From: Acidicapsa acidisoli
Lineage (GTDB): Bacteria > Acidobacteriota > Terriglobia > Terriglobales > Acidobacteriaceae
Length of the DNA stretch: 64,000 bases
Assembly: GCF_025685625.1 (NCBI RefSeq)
Contig: NZ_JAGSYI010000002.1
Coordinates: 992,001 to 1,056,000 of the forward strand
Direction: 5' to 3'
Shown piece after piece: positions 56,516-64,000 of the stretch. Made by a program: the position numbers and the translations under genes. Below the pieces are notes generated by a model, which saw only the letters and a program-made list of their open reading frames with translations, was not told where the DNA came from and searched no databases. Numbering within the stretch: the stretch's first letter is position 1; the number at the start of each line of letters is the position of its first letter.

Positions 56516-57946
56516 TTACTTCGAAACGTCAAGGTCAATTGACTCTCCGATTAACTTAGCCCTATTCATCAGCAAAAGATACACAAAGCCTGCTAAAAAG
56601 AAGCCTACGAACCAGGAATAGTCATAGACGAAATGCAGTGACGGTACGAAGAGTCCAACCAGTGCGACGGCTACGCCTGTTACCAATGCTGCTATAGCGC
56701 GGGGATTGATGCCTTTGGTGTAGTGGTAGATGCCTTCGCGGTGATAGAGCGAGTAGATAGACAGTTTTGTTCGGCGGATGAAGAAGTAATCGCAGATCAT
56801 GATGCCTGCGATTGGGCCCATCAGGCCTGCGTAGCCGCTGAGCCAGCCGAAGATGTAGGCGTCGGGAGTCGCGAGTAGCTTCCAGGGCTGCATGGCGAGG
56901 CCGAGGACGCCGGTGATCATGCCTCCTGTGCGATAGCTGATGAGTCGCGGATATAAGTTGGAAAAGTCGTTCGATGGAGATACGACGTTGGCGCCGATGT
57001 TTACGTTGAGCGTGGCAACGAGAATTGCGATCATTGCCACGAAAGCCACGAATGGTTGATGGAAGCGGCCCAGAAGATCGATGGGGTTCCAGATGGGCTC
57101 GCCGAAGAGAACTACGGACGCAGATGTGACGGCGATGCCGACGAAGGTATACAGCGTCATGGCAACGGGCAGGCCGAAACCCTGGCCGACGATCTGCGCG
57201 CCTTGCGACTTCGAATAGCGCGTGAAGTCGGGGATATTGAGAGCGAGTGTTGCCCAGTAACCGACCATGCCGGTCAGGGTTGGAAAGAATACGGGCAGGA
57301 AGTCATGCCAGCTTTGAAATTTGCTCGGCGTGGATAACATCGTGCCGAAGCTGCCTGCCTTGATTCTGACCCAGATGAGCAGAGCGGCGGCCATAACGAA
57401 CATGAAGGGCGCAGCGAAGCCTTGCAGGAAGCGGATGGATTCGACGCCACGCCAGACTACAGCCATGTTCAGCAGCCAGAAGCCGAGAAAGCAGGCCCAG
57501 AGCGCCCATTCCACATGCCCGACCGAGGGCCATATCACGACGAGCATGGAATGGATGGCCTGGCCGCCGATCCAGGATTGAATGCCGAACCAGCCACAGG
57601 CTACGAGCGCGCGCATGATGGCGGGGATGTTTGCGCCGCGTACGCCGAAGGGCGCGCGGATGAAGACGGGGAACGGGATGCCGTATTTTGCTCCGGCATG
57701 AGCGTTCAACAGCATCGGAATGAGCACGATGAGGTTGCCTATGAGCACCGTTCCAACGGCTTGCTTCCAGTCCATGCCTTTGGCAATGAGGGAGCTGGCG
57801 AGCTGGTAGGTGGTGATCTCCATGGACATGGAAAACCACAGCGCGATGTAGTTGTAGGTGCCCCAGGTGCGATGCGCGGGCGTGGTTGGAGCAAGGTCGT
57901 CGTTGATGAGGGACGAGTCTTTCCCGGTCAGGATCGCTGTGCCCAA
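56516..57946 (-). CDS. NCS1-family nucleobase/hydantoin cation symporter
   Basis: I use the TTG at 57946, 5 bases after GGAGG, for 476 residues; the frame is open to a TTG at 57958. The protein has about twelve transmembrane helices and NCS1 hallmarks: TWGTYNYIALWFSMSMEIT (motif in TM1), GANIPAIMRALVACGWFGIQ and NIPDFTRYSK. The family imports cytosine, allantoin, hydantoins or similar N-heterocycles with Na+ or H+. It is near the class III aminotransferase on the other strand, suggesting a shared nitrogen-compound pathway. Confidence 0.88.
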   Translation of the reverse strand: MGTAILTGKDSSLINDDLAPTTPAHRTWGTYNYIALWFSMSMEITTYQLASSLIAKGMDWKQAVGTVLIGNLIVLIPMLLNAHAGAKYGIPFPVFIRAPFGVRGANIPAIMRALVACGWFGIQSWIGGQAIHSMLVVIWPSVGHVEWALWACFLGFWLLNMAVVWRGVESIRFLQGFAAPFMFVMAAALLIWVRIKAGSFGTMLSTPSKFQSWHDFLPVFFPTLTGMVGYWATLALNIPDFTRYSKSQGAQIVGQGFGLPVAMTLYTFVGIAVTSASVVLFGEPIWNPIDLLGRFHQPFVAFVAMIAILVATLNVNIGANVVSPSNDFSNLYPRLISYRTGGMITGVLGLAMQPWKLLATPDAYIFGWLSGYAGLMGPIAGIMICDYFFIRRTKLSIYSLYHREGIYHYTKGINPRAIAALVTGVAVALVGLFVPSLHFVYDYSWFVGFFLAGFVYLLLMNRAKLIGESIDLDVSK

Positions 57947-58258
57947 AAGGTCCTCCAATTGGGGAATGAGAATTTGAAAATAGCCGAAAGCTGCTGATAC
58001 GGCAATGAATTTCTTTGGCTGAGCGCGACGGCGATGTAGGTCACTTACAGGGCACGGGCTGGACGACAGAATCGCAGATAGAAAACACGGCTACGTTGAC
58101 TGGCCGATGCCGGAAGAGAATGTTTGCGAGTTGCGCAATATCGCAAATTGCGCGACAATTATGCCCGAAATGCGTGGAGAGACTTACAAGCCGATTTCCC
58201 TGCACTGACTTGAGCCTGACTACGCCAACCTGGGTCGGAAGCCGATTGAGGAGGCAAT
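57947..58258. other. 312-base divergent region with inverted repeat
   Basis: This holds the promoters of the NCS1 gene and the divergent unknown gene. A 7-base inverted repeat GCGCAAT/ATTGCGC (58133-58139 and 58147-58153) with a seven-base spacer is the only clear structure and could be an operator. GGAGG at 58249-58253 is the ribosome site of the next gene. I see no coding potential. Confidence 0.45.
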
Positions 58259-58972
58259 ATGGCACATGTTATAGAAAAGCCGCTCGGTTCAATTCAATCG
58301 AGTACTCCTGAAAAAGATAAGTTGCCCGCCGGTGAGCCTGTGATGCCCGTCAGCCAGCCGTCATGGGCTGACAACCCGGCGCCCGGTGAAGAAGCGCCCG
58401 GTGGCCGTAAGTATTTTGGAATGCCTTCCGGGGCCGCTGTCGTGATTGGCATCGTGGTGCTGGCAGCCCTGGTCGCAGTTGGCATCTATTTTGCGGGCTT
58501 CAGCCAACGCTCCGCAGAATCGACCGTCGCGTCGGGAGCGCCCCCAGTCTCCCAGGCCGCAACTCCGGCAGCGGCCGCTCCCACATCCAAGGTTCAATTG
58601 AGCGCCTCGGATATCAAGGAGATGAAGGCTCGCGACGACTACGCAGCGAACCTCTCCAAGTTTCTTCACGTCAAAATGCCGGACTACAAAAACGTAAAGA
58701 TCTACGCCGACAGTTGGGCAGGAACGAAAGCTCCGGCGAAGACGCCTCTGGCCGATATCAAGTCCAGAACCGGCGACAATCTGATGCTGGTGTTCTGGTC
58801 GCCGGAAGCGGGGACGGCGCGAAGCCTGGCGGCCTTTACCAAGTCTCAGGGCGCGCAAGAGGCCGTCAATGCGGGATTTGCGGAGTTCCAGTTCGTCGAT
58901 CCCGACACCTATTGCTATGCAACGGTTGTGCCGGTAACTGGGGTGGGCGGAGTGGTCTGCGGAATTCGGTGA
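58259..58972 (+). CDS. Hypothetical single-pass membrane protein
   Basis: This 237-residue protein starts at an ATG with GGAGG 5 bases upstream. A Pro-rich N-terminus (about 50 residues) is followed by a single transmembrane helix (about 60-80: AAVVIGIVVLAALVAVGIYFAG), an Ala/Pro linker and a globular C-terminal domain of about 130 residues. The domain has a DNLMLVFWSPEAGTARSLAAF stretch (residues given in part) and two Cys residues near the end. The topology implies a cytoplasmic N-terminus and periplasmic C-terminus. I do not recognise the family. Confidence 0.7.
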   Translation: MAHVIEKPLGSIQSSTPEKDKLPAGEPVMPVSQPSWADNPAPGEEAPGGRKYFGMPSGAAVVIGIVVLAALVAVGIYFAGFSQRSAESTVASGAPPVSQAATPAAAAPTSKVQLSASDIKEMKARDDYAANLSKFLHVKMPDYKNVKIYADSWAGTKAPAKTPLADIKSRTGDNLMLVFWSPEAGTARSLAAFTKSQGAQEAVNAGFAEFQFVDPDTYCYATVVPVTGVGGVVCGIR

Positions 58973-59068
58973 TGGTCCGAGGAAAAGACAGACCTGATTG
59001 TGAAATGAAATTGGGGTCAACCTTTCGGTGGAAGTGTTCCTTGCTTTCGCCTTGGTAGGCTTCTGCGC

Positions 59069-60133
59069 ATGACGATTCCTACCGAAGCGATTGGCAGCAT
59101 TCCCCGTCCTCCGGAACTGATTGAGGCAATTACCTCCTTTCATCTAGGCAAGTTTGCGCCGGTAGAACTGGAAAGCGCATACGATGCTGCGCTTCGAGAT
59201 ACCATTGGCCGGCTGGAACAGACTGGTTCGCCGGTACTGACGGATGGCGAACAGACCAAGCCAAGTTTTGCAACTTATCCACTGAGCGGCTTGACCAACC
59301 TTGCCTCCGACGGAGTCGTTATCCCGTTTGCCGACGGGCACCAGCGGCAGTTGCCACGACTGACAAGCGGACCATTCCACTACGGAGTTCATGCGGCAAC
59401 GTATCTCAGGGCAGCGCGCACATACACGAAGCGTCCGATGAAGCAGGCAGTCATCTCTGCCTCCGCGTTGAGCCTGCTTTATCCCCCGGACGGAATTGCG
59501 GATTATTCGCGCGAAGCGTTTGTTGCCGACTTACTGGACGATGCTGAGGAGGATATTCGCGGCGCGCTGAATGCGGGCGCGGCAAGTGTCCAGATTGACT
59601 TTACTGAAGGACGGCTTTCGCTGAAGCTCGACCCTTCGGGTGGCTTATTGCGCAGTTTTATCGCTCTGAACAATCAGGTGCTTGATCGTTTTTCCGCATC
59701 CGATCGGCAGAAGATCGGAGTGCATGTTTGCCCCGGCGGCGATCATGATTCGACGCATTCCGCAGATGTGGACTATGCCGCATTTCTGCCTGATTTATTC
59801 AAGATGAATGTTGGGCGTTTCTATCTGCAATTGGCCAGTGAGCCGGATAGGAAGCGTGTCTTGCGATTGATCAGCAAGTTGAGGCAGCCGGATCATCTTG
59901 TGTTTATCGGCGTAATTGATCCGATCAATCCCAGGATAGAGAGCGCGGAAGAAGTTCGCGACCGCGTTCTTGAAGCGGCGGCGTATTTACCGATAGATCG
60001 CCTTGGCACTACGGACGATTGCGGTTTTTCGCCGTTCGCCGACGACATTTCAACCGCTCGCGAAACTGCGTTTCGGAAGATTCAGGCAAGAGTTGAAGGG
60101 ACTGCGCTCGCAGCGAAAGAGCTGGGGCTTTGA
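59069..60133 (+). CDS. MetE C-terminal-like (cobalamin-independent methionine synthase) protein
   Basis: This 354-residue protein matches the catalytic C-terminal half of MetE, not the full 750-residue enzyme. HVCPGGDHD supplies a zinc-binding His and Cys, and TTDDCGFSPF supplies the last Cys. Stand-alone MetE-like proteins in bacteria and archaea use varied methyl donors, so homocysteine methylation with methyl-THF cannot be assumed. The window also encodes a separate HMT/MTHFR fusion. A TAGG about 12 bases upstream is the only ribosome-site candidate for the ATG. Confidence 0.85.
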   Translation: MTIPTEAIGSIPRPPELIEAITSFHLGKFAPVELESAYDAALRDTIGRLEQTGSPVLTDGEQTKPSFATYPLSGLTNLASDGVVIPFADGHQRQLPRLTSGPFHYGVHAATYLRAARTYTKRPMKQAVISASALSLLYPPDGIADYSREAFVADLLDDAEEDIRGALNAGAASVQIDFTEGRLSLKLDPSGGLLRSFIALNNQVLDRFSASDRQKIGVHVCPGGDHDSTHSADVDYAAFLPDLFKMNVGRFYLQLASEPDRKRVLRLISKLRQPDHLVFIGVIDPINPRIESAEEVRDRVLEAAAYLPIDRLGTTDDCGFSPFADDISTARETAFRKIQARVEGTALAAKELGL

Positions 60134-60196
60134 CGCTGCGAGCAGGTGGTTTCCAGTTGCAACAATTACGGCTCATCGCGCTCCAGGTGATAAGGG

Positions 60197-60745
60197 CTAC
60201 TCGAAATACTTCTGGAGAGTATTCAAGTAGTGCTCGTGCCATCCTGAGTCGAGGTGATCAGCCAGGCCTTCAGGGAAACCTGTGTGGTCCAGCACCAGCG
60301 TCGCCCCCCCGCCGTTCGATTTCAGTTCGAACTTCACGATCGAGTAAATGCCCGGGCTCCATGACGCTGGCCGCCAGGCCTGCACGATGCGCTGGTTGGC
60401 GATCAATTCGATATTTCTTCCGACAATCTGCCCGCCGAAGAGAGAAAAGGCGCCGCCAGCCTTTGCATCGATCTCCGCCGGCATGCCGGAAAAGGCAGCG
60501 AATTGCTTTGAATCCAGCAGCGCCTCGTAGATACGCTGAGGTGCGGGTTTGAAATCGACCTCATAATGCAGGGATGTTCGCGTCTTATTGGCGGCAGAGC
60601 TGGGTATCTCCTTCATCGTTGATTGAGGCGTCCCTCCCCAGGCCTTCGAAACGCCAAATGCAGCCAACACAATGGCCAGTCCCTTGACCAGTTGCCTTCG
60701 GCTCTCAAGTTCAACCGCCGGGTACGAACTCAGAATTTCTTTCAT
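60197..60745 (-). CDS. SRPBCC-domain protein
   Basis: The ATG at 60745, behind GGGGAG (8 bases), gives 182 residues; the open frame to 60793 is less likely. A basic leader and a hydrophobic segment (LVKGLAIVLAAFGVSKAWG) suggest export or anchoring. The rest is an AHSA1/SRPBCC fold: YEVDFKPAPQRIYEALLDSK, then a beta-sheet cavity and a C-terminal WHEHYLNTLQKY. SRPBCC proteins bind hydrophobic ligands or act on them; the ligand here is unknown. It is divergent from the TetR regulator with about 134 bases between. Confidence 0.8.
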   Translation of the reverse strand: MKEILSSYPAVELESRRQLVKGLAIVLAAFGVSKAWGGTPQSTMKEIPSSAANKTRTSLHYEVDFKPAPQRIYEALLDSKQFAAFSGMPAEIDAKAGGAFSLFGGQIVGRNIELIANQRIVQAWRPASWSPGIYSIVKFELKSNGGGATLVLDHTGFPEGLADHLDSGWHEHYLNTLQKYFE

Positions 60746-60879
60746 CGCATTCTCCCCAAAACGATGGCATCGACCACCACTGCATCGGAACACGCAAGTG
60801 AATTATGTTCAAGATCATATTTTGGGCGGTAGAATGCGTTGGAATTCTGATAGCACGTTGCAAGAGGCAAGGAGCTTTC

Positions 60880-61503
60880 ATGCCCTATCCGGCCGGTCAT
60901 AGCGTTGAAATCAGAGGCAAGATCGTTCAAAGCGCGCGAAGACTGTTCAATCGCCACGGCTTCGACAATGTCTCCGTGGACCAAATCATGTCCGGCGCAG
61001 GACTAACGCGCGGCGGCTTCTACAACTACTTCCAGAGCAAGAGTGATCTCTATACGGAGGTCCTCGGCTGCTTCTTCACCGACCCGGAATGGAAGAACTG
61101 CTGGGAGGGAGTAGAGGTCGACTTATCGTCTGCCGATGTAGGACAACAAGTGGTTCGCGCTTATCTGTCGCGCCAGCACTTCGAAGATGTGGAGAACTCC
61201 TGCCCCATGGTTGCGCTGCCCTCCGACGTTACGCGCAGCAGCGACAGCGCGAAGTGCGCTTTTGAAAATGTCTTCAGCGCGATGGTCAGCATATTGGAGC
61301 GAAGCATGGCCAGAGAAAGTTCTATCGAGGGCCGGTCTGGACGACGCGACAGAGCCAGTGCCGTCGCTGCGCTGTGCATTGGTGGAATGGTCGTTGCTCG
61401 TGCCATGGGTAATCGCACGAGCGCGGACCAGTTGCGCGATGGATGCCTAACCGTGGCCCTCGAACTTGGAGGCTGGCAAGAAGTTGCAAGCGGAAAGACA
61501 TGA
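60880..61503 (+). CDS. TetR/AcrR-family transcriptional regulator
   Basis: The ATG at 60880, with AAGGAG 7 bases upstream, gives 207 residues. The N-terminal HTH (about 15-60) includes LFNRHGFDNVSVDQIMSGAGLTRGGFYNYF (given in part: VDQIMSGAGLTRGGFYNYF), the TetR signature. The C-terminal ligand domain has FENVFSAMVSILERS and other helices. Such repressors respond to small hydrophobic compounds. It is divergent from the SRPBCC gene and convergent with the two AhpD-like genes, so any of these may be its targets. Confidence 0.9.
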   Translation: MPYPAGHSVEIRGKIVQSARRLFNRHGFDNVSVDQIMSGAGLTRGGFYNYFQSKSDLYTEVLGCFFTDPEWKNCWEGVEVDLSSADVGQQVVRAYLSRQHFEDVENSCPMVALPSDVTRSSDSAKCAFENVFSAMVSILERSMARESSIEGRSGRRDRASAVAALCIGGMVVARAMGNRTSADQLRDGCLTVALELGGWQEVASGKT

Positions 61504-61515
61504 TTGGCCTTTCCC

Positions 61516-62073
61516 TCAATCCGCTGCGCTTGGACGGACTGAGGGGGTTCGATAGCCTTCGCTTGCGAGATGCCGGCCCATCTGCGCGTACATGGATTCC
61601 TCCTGCGGCTGCCAGGTAGCCAATCCATCGACATAGCGGTTGTACATGCAAAAGGCTGCCGCGATAAGAACCGTGTCATGGATTTCAAGGTCGGTGGCGC
61701 CCTGCTGGCGCGCCGCCTCTATATCTTCCGCAGTAACATGTTTTCCGCCCTGCTGAACCTTGCCTGCAATGACCAGGAGGTGCTTGAGTTTTTCGGAGAT
61801 TGGCGCCTGCATGAAGTCGGTCTTTACCTGCTTTACCGTGGCCTCATTTCCCAGATGACATGCGGCGGCGGCTCCGTGGCTGGTCTGGCAGAAGTAACAA
61901 TCATTTCGCGAAGACACATAGGTCGCAATCAGCTCTCGCTCACCGGGAGTAAGGCTGTTTGGCTCGTGCAGCAGTATGTGAGCGAGTTCGCGCATGGGCT
62001 TCGCGGTTTCCGGACGGAAGGCAAAGCCGGAGCTGATTCCGGGAAGCCCCCGGGGAAGATCGATATGCGGCAT
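61516..62073 (-). CDS. AhpD-like carboxymuconolactone decarboxylase-family protein (copy 2 of pair)
   Basis: This 185-residue protein has the AhpD-type redox motif CYFC (C59, C62) followed by His66, and EIHDTVLIAAAFCMYNRYVDGL at the end of the core. AhpD-type proteins carry peroxidase or decarboxylase activity with redox cysteines. AAGGAG lies 8 bases before the ATG. It is a close tandem paralogue of the next gene and lies 3 bases from its stop, so they are co-translated. Confidence 0.9.
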   Translation of the reverse strand: MPHIDLPRGLPGISSGFAFRPETAKPMRELAHILLHEPNSLTPGERELIATYVSSRNDCYFCQTSHGAAAACHLGNEATVKQVKTDFMQAPISEKLKHLLVIAGKVQQGGKHVTAEDIEAARQQGATDLEIHDTVLIAAAFCMYNRYVDGLATWQPQEESMYAQMGRHLASEGYRTPSVRPSAAD

Positions 62074-62076
62074 AAG

Positions 62077-62658
62077 TCAGGCTCCTTGTGTTTCTAACTC
62101 GGGTTGAGGTAGATATTCGCGGCTCATGGTCACATAGCCATCTCTGGCGGTCTTTTTGCCGCGCTGGCGATAGAGTTCTTCGTCCTCCGGCTGCCAGGTT
62201 GCGAGACCATCCACATAGCGGTTGAACATGCAAAAGGCTGCAGCGATCAGCACGGTGTCATGAATTTCGATATCGGTCGCTCCCGCCTGGCGCGCCTCTT
62301 CGACATCGCTCGCTGTCACATGCTTGCCGCCGCGCTGCACTTTGGATGCAATGACCAGCAGCGCCTTCAGCTTGGCGGATATGTCTGCGTGCTGGAAATC
62401 CGCCTTCACCCGTCGCACCAGGTCTTCATCGCCATCCAGATGAGCGGCGGCAATCGCACCGTGTACGGTTTGGCAGAAGTAACAGTCGTTGAGATGTGAG
62501 ACATAGGTTGCGATCAGTTCGCGCTCACCGGGCGCGAGCGAGTTAGGCGCGTGCAGAAGGATCTCTGCCAGTTCGTTAAGCGGCTTTGCGGTCTCAGGAC
62601 GAAAGGCCATGGGTCCGCGAATGCCTTGCAGACCTTCGGGAAGTTGAATATGGGGCAT
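62077..62658 (-). CDS. AhpD-like carboxymuconolactone decarboxylase-family protein (copy 1 of pair)
   Basis: The ATG at 62658, behind GGGAG (11 bases), gives 193 residues, with CYFC at 59-62, a His at 66, and strong similarity to the adjacent paralogue over most of its length. The longer open frame to 63627 overlaps the permease gene in another frame and is not used. It lies 8 bases after the permease stop. Tandem duplication with both redox cysteines retained implies both are active. Likely a stress or aromatic/fatty-peroxide related role; the substrate is unknown. Confidence 0.9.
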   Translation of the reverse strand: MPHIQLPEGLQGIRGPMAFRPETAKPLNELAEILLHAPNSLAPGERELIATYVSHLNDCYFCQTVHGAIAAAHLDGDEDLVRRVKADFQHADISAKLKALLVIASKVQRGGKHVTASDVEEARQAGATDIEIHDTVLIAAAFCMFNRYVDGLATWQPEDEELYRQRGKKTARDGYVTMSREYLPQPELETQGA

Positions 62659-62666
62659 GGTGGCTG

Positions 62667-64000
62667 TTAACTCCCTTCTGTAACTTCGGATATGTGTGGC
62701 GTGGCAGCATGTGGTGTGGCGAATAGTCTGCGCAATGGAAGACCGCAGAGCACGATGGCGACCCCAGCCAGCGCCGGCCAGGGATCGTGCATGAGAATGA
62801 GGAGCGCAATCATGACAGAAATGACGATGAAGAGGATGGGCGCAATGGGATACCACCATCCACGCACTGGCGTTTGCACACGGAACAGCGTGGAAGCGGC
62901 CAGCGCAAGGAACAGCACCGCCGAGAAGATGATGTAGGACAACACGCGATCGAATGCGCCCAGCAGGAGCACTGCAAGCGAGAGGCCTGTTTGCAGAAGG
63001 ATGGCGTTTGCGGGTGTTCCCCAGCGCGGATGCAGTTTGGCGAATGCGGGAAAGAACGCGCCGGACTGCGCCATTGCGTAGCAAACGCGAGGAGCAGCCA
63101 TCGTAAGCGCGGCCATCCCGCCGCAGACGCAGATCAGCACGCAGATGGAGAGAATACGCGCGCCGAGAGATCCAAAAAGCACCTGACCGAACTGAGCGAC
63201 GAATGCGGTGTTCGAAGTGAGGCGCTCGATGGGCAAGACAGAGAGAAACGCTGCGCTGATAAGCAGGTAGACGGCTGTCACAACGGCAACGCCGCCGATA
63301 AAGGCTAGCGGCAATGTGCGCCTCGGGTTGCGAACTTCGCCTGCGATCTTGCTCGCCTCCCACCATCCGCCAAAGCTGAAGAATGCACTCACCACGCCGC
63401 CTGCAATGGCGGGAAAGATCGCCTCCGAACCGGGCCTGCGCACGGTGAATGGCATCAAGTTGCTCAGGTGCGCGTGGCCGGAAACGGCCGCCCAACCGAC
63501 GAGTGCGAAGAGGATGACCAGCTTGAGGATGTTCACGAATGACATGATCGAGCCGCTCAATCGCGTGCCAAGCAGGTTGATTCCACCGAAGAGGCAAAGC
63601 AGCACGACGGGCATTGCGCTCAGCCACGCCGAACCGATGGGAAGAACCTGGGCCAGATAGGGAACCGATCCGACAGCCAGCGCTGCCGCCACGCCCGGAT
63701 ACATGACGATGGAACTCATCCAGCCGTAGAGAAACGCTACCGGTTCACCGTAGCCCGCCCGCAGATAAACATACTCGCCGCCTGATTCGGGAAATCGAAT
63801 CGCGAGTTCGGAGTAGCAAAGTGCGCCGCACATGGCCATCAGTGCGATGACCAGCCAGACGAGCAGAAGCAGGAGCGGCGATCCAAGAGACCTGGCCATG
63901 GCTGCCGGGGTAAGGAATATGCCCAGCGCGATGGATTCGCCGGTGACAACGGCAATGGCCGCTGCCAGACCGAGTTGCCTCTGAGGGCGCGAGGAATTCG
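62667..64000 (-). CDS. APC-family amino acid permease, 5' end beyond window
   Basis: The frame is open past the apparent ATG at 63899 to the window edge. The extra residues (QLGLAAAIAVVTGESIALGIF) are the normal TM1 of APC permeases, so the true start lies outside. About 443 residues are visible, with ten to twelve helices, SGGEYVYLRAGYG, FSFGGWWEASKIAGEVRNPRRTLP (quoted in part) and typical TM6-7 motifs. It would import amino acids or related amines. It is upstream of and probably co-transcribed with the two AhpD-like genes. Confidence 0.88.
   Translation of the reverse strand, partial: NSSRPQRQLGLAAAIAVVTGESIALGIFLTPAAMARSLGSPLLLLLVWLVIALMAMCGALCYSELAIRFPESGGEYVYLRAGYGEPVAFLYGWMSSIVMYPGVAAALAVGSVPYLAQVLPIGSAWLSAMPVVLLCLFGGINLLGTRLSGSIMSFVNILKLVILFALVGWAAVSGHAHLSNLMPFTVRRPGSEAIFPAIAGGVVSAFFSFGGWWEASKIAGEVRNPRRTLPLAFIGGVAVVTAVYLLISAAFLSVLPIERLTSNTAFVAQFGQVLFGSLGARILSICVLICVCGGMAALTMAAPRVCYAMAQSGAFFPAFAKLHPRWGTPANAILLQTGLSLAVLLLGAFDRVLSYIIFSAVLFLALAASTLFRVQTPVRGWWYPIAPILFIVISVMIALLILMHDPWPALAGVAIVLCGLPLRRLFATPHAATPHISEVTEGS

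Noticed and set aside
62077-63627. One 516-residue gene covering the AhpD-like protein and part of the permease
   Set aside because: The N-terminal part is out of frame within the permease; the ATG at 62658 with its own ribosome site starts the real protein.

Overview
The window looks like a chromosomal segment of an acidobacterium, probably of the Terriglobia (Granulicella/Terriglobus/Edaphobacter-like). This is inferred from protein character, not from a database search. The pointers are two very large TonB-dependent receptors with an N-terminal carboxypeptidase-regulatory-like domain, a BshB1-like bacillithiol deacetylase, a multihaem cytochrome fused to TPR repeats, frequent TTG/GTG starts behind strong Shine-Dalgarno sequences, and a nuo operon with two nuoM genes. 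Coding density is high. I see no rRNA, tRNA, CRISPR array or intact insertion sequence. The first and last genes run off the window.

Layout. (1) 1-5.7 kb: a truncated gene overlapping a PIN-domain gene, a BshB1-like deacetylase, a beta-propeller-like lipoprotein, a fused homocysteine methyltransferase/MTHF reductase, and xseB. (2) 5.8-11 kb: an SDR dehydrogenase, an FAH-family hydrolase, a FucP-type symporter and an amidohydrolase-type lactonase, together fitting non-phosphorylative breakdown of L-fucose or a similar deoxysugar, followed by a thiolase. (3) 11-23.4 kb: a minus-strand complex I operon, nuoABCDIHJKLMMN, with two NuoM subunits and no nuoEFG. (4) 23.7-35 kb: a pentahaem cytochrome-TPR protein, a nuclease-like orphan, two paralogous TonB-dependent receptors sharing a conserved upstream block, a small cytochrome c, a tiny membrane protein and a GntR/LacI-type regulator with a likely three-copy operator. 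(5) 35-38 kb: an aldo/keto reductase, a PfkB sugar kinase and a membrane-protein/XRE-regulator pair. (6) 38-48.7 kb: ilvE plus polysaccharide and nucleotide-sugar genes (WcaF-like acetyltransferase, WecG-type glycosyltransferase, GDP-mannose 3,5-epimerase-like enzyme, manA, UDP-glucose dehydrogenase, UDP-xylose synthase) mixed with envelope proteins. (7) 49-64 kb: a BNR-repeat protein, a LolD-like ATPase, clpC, a class III aminotransferase with an NCS1 permease and a pentapeptide-repeat membrane protein, a MetE-like protein, an SRPBCC protein, a TetR regulator, and two tandem AhpD-like proteins behind an APC permease.

How the genes work together. ManA feeds mannose-6-phosphate toward GDP-mannose, the substrate of the epimerase-like enzyme. 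Ugd and UXS convert UDP-glucose to UDP-glucuronate and UDP-xylose. These donors plausibly supply the nearby glycosyltransferase and acetyltransferase for an exopolysaccharide. The complex I operon should form a quinone-reducing, ion-pumping membrane module whose electron input is not encoded here. The most notable items are that complex I variant, the plant-type GDP-mannose epimerase with all catalytic residues, and the matched noncoding blocks upstream of the two receptors.
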